NCBI RefSeq assembly: GCF_000003195.3
Contig: NC_012873.2
Coordinates: 68,085,615-68,149,614 of the forward strand
DNA: 64,000 bases
From: Sorghum bicolor
Lineage: Eukaryota > Streptophyta > Magnoliopsida > Poales > Poaceae
Direction: 5' to 3'
Each line of letters begins with the position of its first letter. Positions within the stretch are counted from its first letter, which is position 1. Below are positions 11,797-23,900 of this stretch, in pieces. The position numbers and the translations under genes were made by a program. The notes under the pieces were generated by a model. It saw only the letters and a list, made by a program, of their open reading frames with translations. It made no database searches and was not told where the DNA came from.

Positions 11797-12912
11797 ATGG
11801 AGTCCAAGGAGGAGGCGATGATGATGGTGGCAGCGCCGGCGGCCGGTGCCGGAGAAGCCAAGAGTAAGACTCACTGCTGTGCCCTTTCGTTGCGTCGCGT
11901 CTCTCTTGGCTTGAATGTCGGTAGCTAGGCCGGATGGATTGCTTTGCTTTGCTTTGCTTTGCTTGCCACAAGTCTGCTAACCGGGCTGGCCGGCCGTGTC
12001 TCTCACTCTCTGCGCGCAGATGGTCCGCCGGTGGCAGTCGACAAAGCTGGAGCTGCCCCGGCTGACAGAGGTAGCTAGGAAAACGATTCTTCAATGTATT
12101 GTACACAATTAAGAGAGACAGACAGATGATTAAAATTTTTATTTTCTTCTTTGTGTGGACTGGAACTGGACAGCAGATGCTGCCGTGCTTGCAAAGGTGG
12201 AGATGGACAGGAAGCTGTCTATGATCAAGGCGTGGGAGGAGAGCGAGAAGAGCAAAGCCCAAAACAAGTATGTAGGCAGTGCTCAGCAGCTACACTCTGC
12301 TGCTCTGCTAGTATAGGATGCCTGCCTGTTTATAGCCAAACTGTTTGTTTTATTTACTACCTTTGTTCTTTGCTCGCGACGCGACGCGATGGCGGGGCAC
12401 GCAGCGCAGGGCCGAGAAGAAGATGCTGTCGGCCATCATGGCGTGGGAGAAGACGAAGAAGGCGGCAGTGGAAGCGAAGCTGCGAACCCGAGAGAGGTCT
12501 GTCTCAATCGCGATCTCTCCATGCATGCATCGCTGCTAGCTAGCTGAGGGTTGGTTGGTCAGACTGAATGAACCCCTGCTGATTTGCATTGCAGGAGAAG
12601 CTGGAGAAGAAGAAGGCGGAGTACGCAGAGAAGATGAGGAACCAAGCGGCAGGCATCCACAAGGCCGCGGAAGAGAAGCGCGCGTCGGTGGAGGCGACGC
12701 GACGCGAGGCCATCCTCAAGTACGAGGACATGGCGGTCTACATCCATCCATACATACATACTCCTACTACTACATATATTGCTTTCGTCCCTCAAAAATC
12801 TTTGGCTATTGCTTTCTTGTGTGCTCTGCTGGGTAGGTATTGTTTGCTCAAGGGAATTGCTTGTAATGCATATCCGTTGTGTGCTCTGTGCAGTATGGTG
12901 TATTATATGTAA
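11797..12912 (+). CDS. Remorin-like protein, damaged at exon 4/5 and with altered C-terminus
   Basis: Exons 11797-11863, 12020-12070, 12177-12267, 12410-12496 (or 12500) and 12595 onward encode a remorin C-terminal domain. Visible parts are AKVEMDRKLSMIKAWEESEK, AEKKMLSAIMAWEKTKKAAV and EKLEKKKAEYAEKMRNQ, a long amphipathic coiled coil. Remorins are plant plasma-membrane scaffold proteins of nanodomains and plasmodesmata, attached by the N-tail and a short C-terminal anchor. Two oddities: the natural GT donor at 12497 leaves phase 2 while exon 5 needs phase 0, and after KYEDMA the frame runs into VYIHPYIH instead of the usual AAK...-type tail, reaching a stop at 12912. A weak GT at 12501 would restore frame with two added residues. 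The domain identity is firm; whether the gene is functional is open. Confidence 0.8.
11940..11965 (+). repeat. (GCTTT)n microsatellite in remorin intron 1
   Basis: Five-base GCTTT units repeated about five times within intron 1 of the remorin gene, read directly from the sequence. Confidence 0.85.
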
Positions 12913-13209
12913 AAAAAAAAATGTAGCCACGCAGACAACATTTCCAGTCTCAAAGCATGAACTGCACTGCATGTATACCAGGATTTGATTGATGTTGCTG
13001 CTTCAGTTTCGTCAGAGAAATGGAATGCAAAAACGTGCAGCTAGCAATGCAGAGGCCCTTCAAAGATTTTACTGAAAACAAACTAACAGCAATGCAGCAT
13101 AATACTAGTAAGTAGTACAAGACAACGACTGCAACGCTAGCTACATACTCCTCCCTACTTGCAAGTTGCAACCACAAACAGCAAAGCAACGGCGATACCA
13201 CCATCACGA

Positions 13210-14294
13210 TCAGGTGGGGGGCAGCAGAGCGTGGCCGTACCGCTCGTTGGCGCGGCGCGCGTAGAGGTACACGGCGAGGGTGACGTCGGCCACGGCCACG
13301 GCCGCGAGCGTCGCCACGAGGGGGCGGCCAGCTCCAGGGCCGCGGCCTCGGCGAGCGCGGACAGGAGACGCTTCGACCGCGGGCTCAGGCCGCCTGCGTC
13401 GCGCAGCTCGGCCAGGGCGAGGTTCATCTCCTCCGGGAGCGCAGCCGCGGCGGGCTCGGTGTCGATGGCCGAATCCGCGCGCGCTGGCACCTGTGCAACC
13501 AAACAAAAGAACAGGATAATAATAAAAAAAAAACAGGATCCATCATTAAATTCGAGTAACTACACACATGCGAGAAGTACAGTATCAGCGCGAATTTCAA
13601 TTTTCAAATGCTCAAACCCAACAACGAACAAACTCGGATGAAAAAAATAGACAAACTCGCGATGCAAATGTGGCCAAACAGAACACGGCCGACATTGCAG
13701 CGACACCGTGCTTCGAACAGAACACGCAAAATAGGGAGGCGGATCCGCACACGATTTGCATGCATCAATGTCAGAAGCAATTCGAATGCAGCAAATTGTC
13801 ACCACCCACCTCGGTGACGCAGGAATCGGCGGAAGCAGTCAGTGCGTCATCGGCAGCAGCGGAGACGACGGACGTGGAGGAAGTGTCACCGGAGACGACG
13901 TCGGGGTCCGGGAGCTCGAGGAGCGGGGCCAGATCGTCCTCTTGCGTGGCGAGCCCGTCCGCCGGCACGGGTGCGGGTGCGGCGGCGGCGGAGGGGAGGG
14001 TGAAGTAGTCGTCGTCGTCGTAGATCAGGCACTTGGCCGCCACCTGATCAGCACACGAGGTGCATGATAGTAGGCAGGGAAAGACGGAAGCCAAGGCGGG
14101 AGTAAAAGGTTAGCCTAGGGAGGCACTGGAATTACCTTGGCGTTGGAGGCGGAGTCACGGGAGGCGGCGGCGGCGGCGGCGGCGGTCGACGAGGAGGTTG
14201 ACCCGACGGAGCTGCGAGGGGCGGAGCAGGAGGACAATGAAGAGCGGAGCGCGGAGGGGCGCGGGGTGTGGATGGCAGCGGAGGCTTTCGCCAT
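13210..14294 (-). CDS. Probable plastid-targeted single-pass membrane protein, apparent frameshift
   Basis: Exons 14136-14294, 13810-14043 and 13210-13490 on the minus strand, with intact GT-AG sites and all in phase 0. The N-terminus (MAKASAAIHTPRPSALRSSL) is rich in Ser/Ala/Arg, poor in acids and looks like a plastid transit peptide. An acidic middle part follows, then a charged stretch containing AELRDAGGLSPRSKRLLSAL. The best C-terminus, LVATLAAVAVADVTLAVYLY then ARRANERYGHALLPPT, is a hydrophobic segment with a basic tail, but it sits one frame away from the preceding part. The shift falls at a run of five G on the plus strand (13320-13324); one more base would join the frames. Without it the frame continues in low-complexity sequence to 13155. 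I do not recognise the family. Confidence 0.65.
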
Positions 14295-14450
14295 GGCGGT
14301 GCAGCGCGGCGCGAACTGGGCGCGAGGGAAGGAGCGTGTGGCTGCGATCAGAGCGGAGAGGGAAGGGGACTCGTGATATTCGTGGAGGTGGAGGAGAAGA
14401 CGGAATTTTGGGCCAGGATGGGCCCTTCTGGTTCTGGGTCCATAGCACAT

Positions 14451-16625
14451 GCCCTTTCTTCTTCTGGGCCTTATTTAATGATGAACTAAAGGATTGTTTT
14501 GTAGTATCATTTTATATTCTGCTAAAAAACAATTTATTTTATAGGCACAAATAATTATTCATAATACTAGCAAATATGTCCATGCGTTGCATAACATCAA
14601 ATGGTCATAGAAAATGATGACATAATGTTATATATCTATTTATATTTATCCTTCTTATAAAATTTAAAGTCCATAATTTATTTTATTGATAACTTTCACA
14701 TCTATGATATTAGATAGTTAATATTTACAATAATATGTAGCTCAGAGACATATTTATTTAATAATAAAAATAAAAATTAGTTAAACCTTATCTTACTTTA
14801 ATGTTACCCCTTAATATACCTTAGTATTATATTAAACCATGAGAAGTTTGTTGCTAACTTTATTATTTTTATTTCGATTAGGATTTTTCTATGAAATATG
14901 ATATATCAGTTAAATATATGTAGATTATGAACATATGGGCTTATGAAGTGTTCATATGACATAACAACACATCGCGCAAAGGTAGTGGAAACATCCTCAA
15001 GCGTAAATTTAGGTAAATTAATAAATCAGTGAGATATGCAGGAATGGTGCTAAAACTTTTACCATAAATCAAGCATTACATTAAATAGGCTACTATAAAA
15101 TTTTTATAATAATTAGAGCAAGATAACTAAAATTTAAATTTTGCACTAAAAAGCATAGGCAAGCATCTTCAGCAAAAAAAAACTAAAATTTGTGATATTT
15201 TTTGTAGTTTTTAGATTTTTCTTATAAATTACTATACATTTATAAATTTTCAACCGATCAATTACTAAAAAAACATAGGCAAGCATCTCCGGCAAATAAA
15301 ATGTACTAAAATTTATGATAATTTTTTACTACATGGATCTATTGGTGCTGAACAAAATTTGTTTTGTATTTTTTAGATTTTTCTATGAATTACTACGCAT
15401 TTATCAATTTTCAGCCGATTTAAAAAATAAAAAGAAAAGTAAATTAATAGGATAAACACTTTGCATCTAGGTCCTTATACTTTTCTTATTTTCAACTTGC
15501 TTTGATGTGTATAGGAGATTTTGCATTTTGAACCCTAATAAAACTTCTATTTTGTTGTCCTCTTTCAGGATGGACTTGAACGGACACTTGGATGGAGGTA
15601 GAAAGAAAGTTGGACAGACTAAAATTTTTATAATTTATTATTAAAAATAGATTATAGAACGTATGTTTTTTTCACCTTTTATTTTATCGCCCATACACGG
15701 TTTGATGAGATACAAATGGACTTAATCTAGAGTAGCGTGTATAAGCATAGTATAGAGTCCATTTTCTATGGAAAAAACTAAACCTAACTTAACATCAACA
15801 ACAACTTGTAAGCGTGTAAGTGCAAATTGTGTATGATCTTGCGCGACACGCTTGACAGGCAAAACCGTGAAGGCTGTATTTGCATTTTTAAAATTTGTTT
15901 TAGATTTAAAATGGAGCTTTTGTCGTTTGGAAAATGCTCGTGGAAATAGGATGTAGGGCTTGTTTGGGACAGCTCAACTTCACTACGAAAGCTGTTTTTT
16001 TAGAAAATAGCTTCATGAGTGACTTTTTAGATGAAGCTGAGCTGTGTTTGTTAAAAGTGTTTGGCAAAATAGCTTCACCAACTACTTCATACATAGTTGA
16101 GAAGAGAAATGAGGGACAAGCTGCAATAAGCTACTTTTTTTCCAGCTTTATCCAACTTATGTCTTTGTGAGAGGAGGAGAAAAACAGCTTCGCCTATAGT
16201 ATATACGGATCGAGTTGTATCAAGTGGTACGGAGAAATACACGAGTACCTACTCCAACACGGAGAGAGAGCTTGTGGATGGGATTGATACACAGTATCAT
16301 TTCTTGTCTTCCACATGGGACCCACCTTCAACCTCATTATCATATTCTGATACAGGCAGCCGAAACCGAAAAAAAAAATACTGCAGATTAGACTATCCGA
16401 TCCATCGACGCCGCGGGACAAAGCCGTTTGATCGATCGATCCATCTCGCGCCGTGTTTCCCGTCTCTCTCCACGCCCGCTCGCGGATTCGCGACTCGCAA
16501 GGTCCGATCCCGAATTTTCCTGGTCGCGGATTCCGCATTCCAAACCGACCGCTGACCTTCTTGTCCTTCTGCAGCTTCTAGCGTCTTGGTTTTCGATTGC
16601 TGCAGGAAGGGAAGAGGCGGCGGCA
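14451..16625. other. AT-rich intergenic DNA, possible MITE at about 15955-16200
   Basis: No gene seen over about 2.1 kb. From 14520 to 15900 it is very AT-rich with dispersed repeats of AGGCAAGCATCT (near 15158 and 15278) within two similar blocks, suggesting a worn duplication. At about 15955 GGGCTTGTTTGGGACAGCTC begins a stretch with recurrent AGCTT blocks that could be a degenerate hAT-like MITE, but its right end is unclear. The GC-rich leader of V-ATPase subunit F starts near 16390. Confidence 0.45.
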
Positions 16626-19600
16626 ATGGCGGGGAGAGCCAACATCCCGACCAACAACTCTGCGCTAATCGCCATCATCGCCGACGAGGTAGCTCGCTGC
16701 CGCCCCCCACGTTTCTTCTCCCTTTTCGTCTCATTACTCGGGAATTGCCGAATCGGGATGTTTGCTTATCTGATGTGTGAAGATGCTAGGGTGTCAAGTA
16801 GTTGAGTTTTTTTTTTTAATGTATGATAATTAAAAATCCGTCTCTGGTAGAGATCAGATCCATAGCAGGACGCTACGGACGTTAAGAAAAAAAAAAGAAT
16901 GATACTTCAAACTTCGTCTCTCTAGAGATCAGATCCGCAGCAGGAAGCTCTGAACGAAGAGAGATTCCTCGCCGTTCCTTCCTCACTAGTAGCTCGACAT
17001 TACCGGCCTTTGTTACGCGAGAAATATAACTGCTGCGTTAGCTGTTCAGTGGCGATGGATCTGTGAATCGATTCTTGCTGTTTGGCACTGAACTCATTAT
17101 TTATCCATGCATTATTGCTTCTCGGCTGAAGCATAAGCAATAGTAGATAGGTTACTGTACGAACACAGCATTCACTAAGTGCTAATTGATTGATCCTCCT
17201 ATCATAAGAAGGGGGGACACAGAAATAGTCTACTACTTGGTAGCATAGTATTTACTTCATGCATTAAACAAGACATGTTTATTTTTTAATATAGATATAT
17301 GTGACTAGCAGCATAATGCAGTTGGTAACACAGTATTTACTTCATAACCATCTGTTTGTATTGGTGGCAAGAAAGGAAATCATGCCAAATTTTACTACTT
17401 GCTGAACATAGGGCTGATAGGTTGTTTCCCATGCCACTTCACAGCAGCTAACTCTAAAATGGAATTAAGTGGCATGTAAGGGAAGAATGTTTGTGTCGAT
17501 GACAATTAAGGAAGAAAAACTTTTCCAGTGCCAAATAAGACCCCACTTTAATTTCTGATAGCAATTAAGGGGAAAAAAAAAACTTTTCCAGTGGATGGTC
17601 AGGCAAAATGACTACATAGACCCCTGATAATTTCAGTTCTTTTTTCACATGTACTACAAAGCTTTCTTGGCACTGGGATAGGCTACAGTAGACAGTGCTT
17701 CTCCAGTCAGAGAATAGCCTTTTAATTTGTTCTTAATACCTGCAAGATGTCACCTTTAGAACTGCCAGGTTTTCTAATTTAATCTTAGTGCACAGTTATA
17801 ATTCTACTATGGGAATGATTTTGTCGTCTCCACTTTGTTTTGCAGGACACGGTTACTGGCTTTTTGTTGGCTGGAGTTGGCAATGTGGATCTGAGAAAGA
17901 AAACAAATTATCTTATTGTTGATAACAGTAATTCCTTGAAACTGTTAATATGCAAAGCAATTTAAGTTTTCTGTGGTAGTTTGAACTTGCCTAGCTTTAG
18001 ACTTCACAATAATGATGTTAACTTTCATACAAAGGTCATGCCTTACTTGCCTACTGATCCATAGTACTAATATAGAGTTAAATGTTCAACTTGATGAATC
18101 TTTTGAAAGCTCCACAGCATCGTGCACTCACGGATAAAAGGGCCTCTGGCCATTGTGTCTCACTCAGTTTATTGCAATATTGGCACGCTGGCAGATTGCT
18201 TCAGCAATGGCTCTTCATAGTAAGGTTTTTTATGATAGCTTTTGTGCCAAAAATTGTACTTGAACATTACACAACCACCTGCTGAACAGCACAGATACGG
18301 ATACGTGTATCGGTATCGGAAGGATACGGATACGTGGATACGGCAATTTCCTAAAAAACCCGATACGCAGATACGTTTACTATTTAAAAAATAAAATTTA
18401 AAAAATAATAGTGCAGTTCTGAATTTAAAATTGACAACAATAAAACACTGTAATCAACTACTTAAGTGTATTATTATTACACCACAGCTGGTTGGCTAAG
18501 CAATTTCATGGCTAAACTCATCAATAAGGGAGCAGATCATCCATGATTTCATTGATTTATCCACCAAGTCATAGGGGAAACAGCCCACCATCTATAGGGA
18601 AAAGAGCACTTGCACTGCTCATATTTGGAGACACCATCTACTGCATACAAGCAATCAAGCAACAAGAAGTCACTAACTGCACTGCAGAAAGAGAATAGAT
18701 CGAGAATGTGGAGATGAAGACGAAGTGGGGAGCAAAGAAATCAAGAACGAGCGGACACGAACTGAAGAGGAAGAGGAAGAGGAGATCGAGAACGAGTAAA
18801 CTCACGGGAGTTCATTGGAGCTAGATCCATGTCGCAGGGGCAGAAACCAGTCGCTGGCGGTCGGCGAGTAGGGACGGAGGCTCGTCACCGGCAGCTGGCG
18901 GGCTGGCGAGCAGGGATGCGGCGTCGCTGCGCGGTGTTGCGGCGCGAGGCGCGAGTCGCAGGCGTGCGGCCGTGCGGGAGTGTGAGCATCGGAGGCGTTG
19001 GACAGAGGGATAAGGTTTGTCTAATTGGGCTGGGCCGTATCCACACACCAGATACGTATCAGCCGACGTATCCAAAATTCATGAAAAAAAGAAAAAATCG
19101 GATACTTCACCGATACGTATCGGCGGCGTATCGGATACGTATCCGTATCCGAAACGTATCGGATACGCGATACGCGCTGCCAGGGACGTATCCGTGTAAC
19201 GGAGACCACCTGCGAATTCCAGTGACCGGTTTAGCTAATGTGTCGAACCTGAAGTTGCTCTATTAGGACGTAAATTTTGCCGTGGAAGATACTCTTCTAA
19301 ATTAGCTTATTAAGTGTGAGCTTGATTATAGATTAATTGACACATTTAGTTTTCCTTTGGCAGTTGGTGTACTTTTTTGAACGATGAAAGTTAAAGCTTT
19401 CAGAAAACTGAATTTTATTTTCTACCTCAACATTTTTTATGGCTTCCTGTATTTAGTTGAAATGCTGATCTGCTAGCATTAACTTCAACTTTTTTTTGTA
19501 TTGTTCTTATTTGTTAGTATGTGTTGAACATAAAATCCTGTGTGTTCACTGAGTTATGTCTTTATGCTACAGAAACAACAGTTAAACAAATTGAAGATGC

Positions 19601-20286
19601 ATTTAAGGAGTTCACCGCCAGAGAGGACATTGCGATTGTACTCATCAGCCAATATGTAAGTAGTCTTGTTTAATACAGTTGTTTTTGTCCAGCTGTTTAT
19701 TCTTTTGTATCATGGGAACATGGCAGAGCTAATTTTTCTGCCTCAAAAGTTCAGGCAAATGAGTTAGTTCTGTTAAATTTGCTCTCAGTTCTAAACACAT
19801 TAAAATGTTTTAGGGGTAAAATTATGGAGCTTGTGGTATCATCACGACATGCTTGCCTATTTCCCTGCAGGTGTAATAATTAGTCAAAACTGCTTAACCT
19901 TTGGTTGTGCTTAGTTCTAGACTTACAGACTTACAGTAAAGTGCTTGCTTAGTCTGCAGAACTTAGGCTCCTAATATTGAATGAACATTGGAATTCCTGC
20001 AATGCACCAAAATCAGCTTTAAGCCTTTGCATCTTGAGTAGTTCTGTAAAAGTTGAAATTGAAATGCTTAAAAAGATGAAATGGAATCTGTTCTCTGAGA
20101 TGTTGAATTTGTGTCTGTCAGGTTGCAAACATGATAAGGTTCTTGGTAGATGGCTACAACAAACCTGTTCCTGCTATACTGGAGATCCCGTCCAAGGACC
20201 ATCCATATGATCCAGCGCATGATTCGGTTCTTTCTCGCGTGAAGTATCTATTTTCTGCTGAATCAGTGGCCTCAGATAGGCGATAA
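16626..20286 (+). CDS. VHA-F: V-type proton ATPase subunit F
   Basis: Four exons, 16626-16688, 17846-17927, 19573-19655 and 20122-20286, with consistent phases, give 130 aa, the usual length for this subunit. Key stretches are [60 protein letters not shown] and [15 protein letters not shown]. Subunit F sits in the central rotor stalk of the V1 sector with subunit D and takes part in ATP-driven proton pumping into the vacuole and endomembranes. The start is the first ATG after a GC-rich leader and matches the family N-terminus. Intron 2 (17928-19572) is enlarged by a 923-bp transposon at 18282-19204. Splice sites around that intron are intact, so the element should be spliced out. The gene converges on the RH48 helicase, with 685 bp between stop codons. 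Confidence 0.97.
18282..19204. mobile_element. hAT-like non-autonomous element with GATACG subterminal repeats
   Basis: A 923-bp insertion in V-ATPase F intron 2, flanked by a perfect 8-bp direct repeat ACCACCTG (18274-18281 and 19205-19212). The ends align as imperfect inverted repeats: CTGAACAGCACAGATACG on the left, and CTCCGTTACACGGATACG as the complement of the right end. Both subterminal regions carry many GGATACG/CGTATCC units. The right part is dense in palindromic TACGTATC. A GC-rich interior (about 18820-19015) contrasts with the AT-rich left half and could be captured host sequence. No transposase frame is seen. An 8-bp duplication is the hAT superfamily hallmark. The same family recurs at 47086. 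Confidence 0.8.
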
Positions 20287-20971
20287 AAGTCTTATGACTT
20301 CATGTATCTTGTCTATGATGTGCCTGGGCCATTTTATTGAAAATGAAGAGGTATTAACATGTTCTGTATCTGAATGAGATTCAGTCACCGATGATTTTTT
20401 ATTTATTTGTCACAATTTGTATTTTCGTAATCACAATTTGTATTTGGAGGATATATTCTTTCCAGCTCAGTACTGTACTTCGAACTGTACTTCGTGCGCT
20501 GCACACATATCATATTGAAATTGAAATAGTTATAAACCACATGCACATCTCGCCTTGCTGATTCGATGACCGCTTCTGCATCCTGGCTTGGTCTTCACGC
20601 ACCAGTTCGTGCCCCCTGATATAAATGATTTTTGCTATTTCATCTAAAAAACCCAGTTAAGCTTCTTAATGATGACCAAGCAGATCCTAGAGGGAAGTGG
20701 TACTATAATACAATGCGAGTTGAAAAGCACAGCTACATGTTTCAAACACCTTTTGGATTACAATAATTCGCATGGAAGCCCGTCTTATTCATCAGTACAG
20801 CATCCTCAAGGAAGCTGATCAATGGAACTACCAGTATACAGAAATGCCATTACATAGGTGAAAATAGAACAAACACTACTCATCACCGAGACTATGATGG
20901 TGAATCTGTACACTAGGATAAAAACTAAGAAAACACAGAAATCCATGCTGCGTTTTCAACGGAGGAGCAAG
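20287..20971. other. Shared 3' intergenic space of convergent VHA-F and RH48
   Basis: This 685-bp gap holds the 3' UTRs of two genes that face each other. I see no third gene. AT-rich AATAAA-like variants occur on both strands, but no single polyadenylation site can be fixed. Confidence 0.5.
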
Positions 20972-23900
20972 TCATTTCCTTATTCGAATCCCAGGGACAT
21001 CCTTCAGCCCCATCTTCAGTGCGGTCTTCCGATATATCGCTGGAGGTTTCTCCAAGCCGATCGAGGCACCAAATCGATTTGCTAAGTCGGCAAGCATGGT
21101 TTTATCTCTACCTATGTCAGCAATTGAGTTGTAGTACCCAAGCCAGGCATGGTACGCTGCTTCTTTGATGCTCATGTCAACAATTTTTATTGAATCGTCA
21201 ACCTGCATTGCAAAGCGTGAATAAAAGTATGACAATGCTGAATTAGCTGATCGGTGACTATTTAATCACTACAATATAATGGGGCAGCAATTAAACAGTG
21301 AACTGAATAGCGTGATGATGACATAAAACATCAGAAAAGCTGTTGTGGGCACATGTGCAAGTACTGTTTTAAATGTTGTTCTCGTAAGCATTAACGATAG
21401 ATTGCATGATGAGATGATTATAGGACACAATAGGCTAGTTCCTAAAATATAACAAGAACACAAGCTAAGTTAGCAATCTGGACCTTTTGTTTCATCTCCT
21501 GACCAATGTCTGGTGCTGGACACTTCTCAATCGGGAGATCACCTATCTCATTCAGGAAATATTGTTCCCATGGTGCAAGTAAAAGAATTCCTTTGCCAGA
21601 TTTACCTTCCCTTCCAGTCCTTCCAAGCCGATGGATGTAATGCTCTCTATCAGGAGGAACACCAACCTAATCCAAGAACCATGTATGTCAGTTCAGCAAT
21701 ACTGAAGCACAGCAATGTAATCATGCCACACAACTGTAAGAGTTAGACGTCAATTCTCCAGTTGCTTAGGCAAATAAATGGTAGTGTCATAAACTTTCTT
21801 CAGCTATACAATAATCATGAGTGGAATTTCACCTGAATCACAAGGGTGACATCTGGATAATTCACCCCACGAGTAGAAACATCTGATGTTACAAGAATTA
21901 AGCGATTAGAGCCCCGGAACTCTTCAGATATGCGAGTTCTAAAAAGCTGAGGTTTTCTTGAGTGAATTTCCCTGACATTTAACTTCAAATCTCGAAGCAT
22001 GATATACATAAATTCAGTCACCATGGCTGTCGTGCAGAAAACAATAACCTGAAATTTGAATATTATTAGTAAAACAACACACTGAAGTTCTTACAACTGG
22101 TTGTCTGAAGAAAAGGAGATGCAGGACCTTGTAATCAACTTCACGATCAATATGCTCTTGAAGTAGGTGATGAACCATATGAAAATGCAGCTCATGTGGT
22201 ACCACAAGACATGACTGCTGAACCTAAGCCCAACAACAGGAGGTAGAAATCGGTCAACACCAAACAAAATTAATTTACAGAGAATAGAAAAGAAGGCTAA
22301 GTGGCTAACAGAAGACCACAAACTTCTATTTTAAGCTAGACATGATTTACAAATACAACTCATGTATCCCTAAAAAAGGCATGATGGTATAATATTCAAA
22401 TGGTCAAACTAAAGAGTGGATAATATATGGCTCCAAACATGTATAGGTGTGTATCAAGTATCTTATCAGAATAGTAAGAGAGCCAAATATTTTGAGGAGA
22501 AAGAGTATACTTTAGTTTCGTTTAAAAAAATAAAATAAAGAGTATACCTTAGTTGGGGTTTCAACAGCTCCAAGGCCCACTGTGTCAACAAAAACGTGAT
22601 CCCTCTTTAATACTAGCTGTGAAACTCTTCGAACCTGTCAGTCACAACTAGCAACCATTACTCCCAGTTTTATGATTGTGGTTCACAGATATAGTATAAT
22701 ATAACACAGATGGAGTTAGACAAAAATACACATATATTGGTGCACGAGCTATGCTGATTATTATACTACCTCTTTTGGAATAGTAGCTGAGAAGAGCAGT
22801 GTTTGTCTTTGACGTGGCAAGCTATCGACGATCTTTTCTATATCTTTACGGAAACCCAAATCTAGCAAATGATCAGCTTCATCCAACACAAGCAATTTCA
22901 ATCTCATCAAACGGACAGAGAATGATGATTTGTTTTCAATGTGATCCAGCAGTCTACCAGGTGTTGCAACTAAAATCTGGAATCAAAAGAAGGAAACGGA
23001 AAATCGTCAGGCTAAATTAAGTTTTGTCTTGATCTTCAGTAGGTGGATAAATATTATAAACCTGGCATGGATCAGATTCTAAACGTCTCTGATCAAGCTT
23101 GAATCTAGTGCCACCAATAAGAGTTTGAACACCAATTCCTTCATGGTATTTCAACAAGACATTTGCTTCAGCTGCAAGCTGAATAGCAAGCTCTCTTGTA
23201 GGGCAGAGGACAAGAACAAATATTGGAGATACTCGCTGATTTGTATTGGTCTTCATAGCATTCAAGACTGATTCAATTGCAGGAAGCTGTTAATCAATCC
23301 ATTTTGAATAAATTGGTTGAACAATATGAACATCAAAAGAAACAGAATATCTGAACCTAATATATCATGAGTGAACATTACCAGAAAAGCTGCACTTTTG
23401 CCGGTTCCAGTTTTGGCCTTGACAAGAACATCTTTACCTGCTTATATATAGTAGTATAAGTGAGAAATTTGATGACTTCAGTTATAACATGTTCTGATAG
23501 TTCAGGCAGAGATATAACGGAATACTATCATAAGGTCGAAGTCCTAAAATGAAGAAATACTTAAGTCAAGCAACATGGACCATATGCTTATGCTTAAAGA
23601 AGATATCACAATGTACAAACAAAGATTTAACAACCTGACTTCTTCAGAGAGGTACATGCATAAGGTTACGAGGGGCAACCTCAACCCCATTCTGACACAT
23701 GTCCTCAAATTCTTTTGAACCCAAATGCATGTTTTCTTCATATCACAAAGTTCATTATTTTCCTTTTTTTTGTGTAAAAGAAACTTGAAGAGAAAGTAAA
23801 ATAAATATAGTACCTTCAAGACAAATAGGAAGAGCTGCCTCTTGCACCACAGTTGTATGTACATATCCAGCATCAGTAAGTGCTTTGACTGTCAGAGGGG

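Noticed and set aside
18829..19266. 145-residue plus frame in the hAT-like element
   Set aside because: Its repeated Arg/Tyr/Ile stretches are just translations of GATACG repeats and it is not transposase-like.
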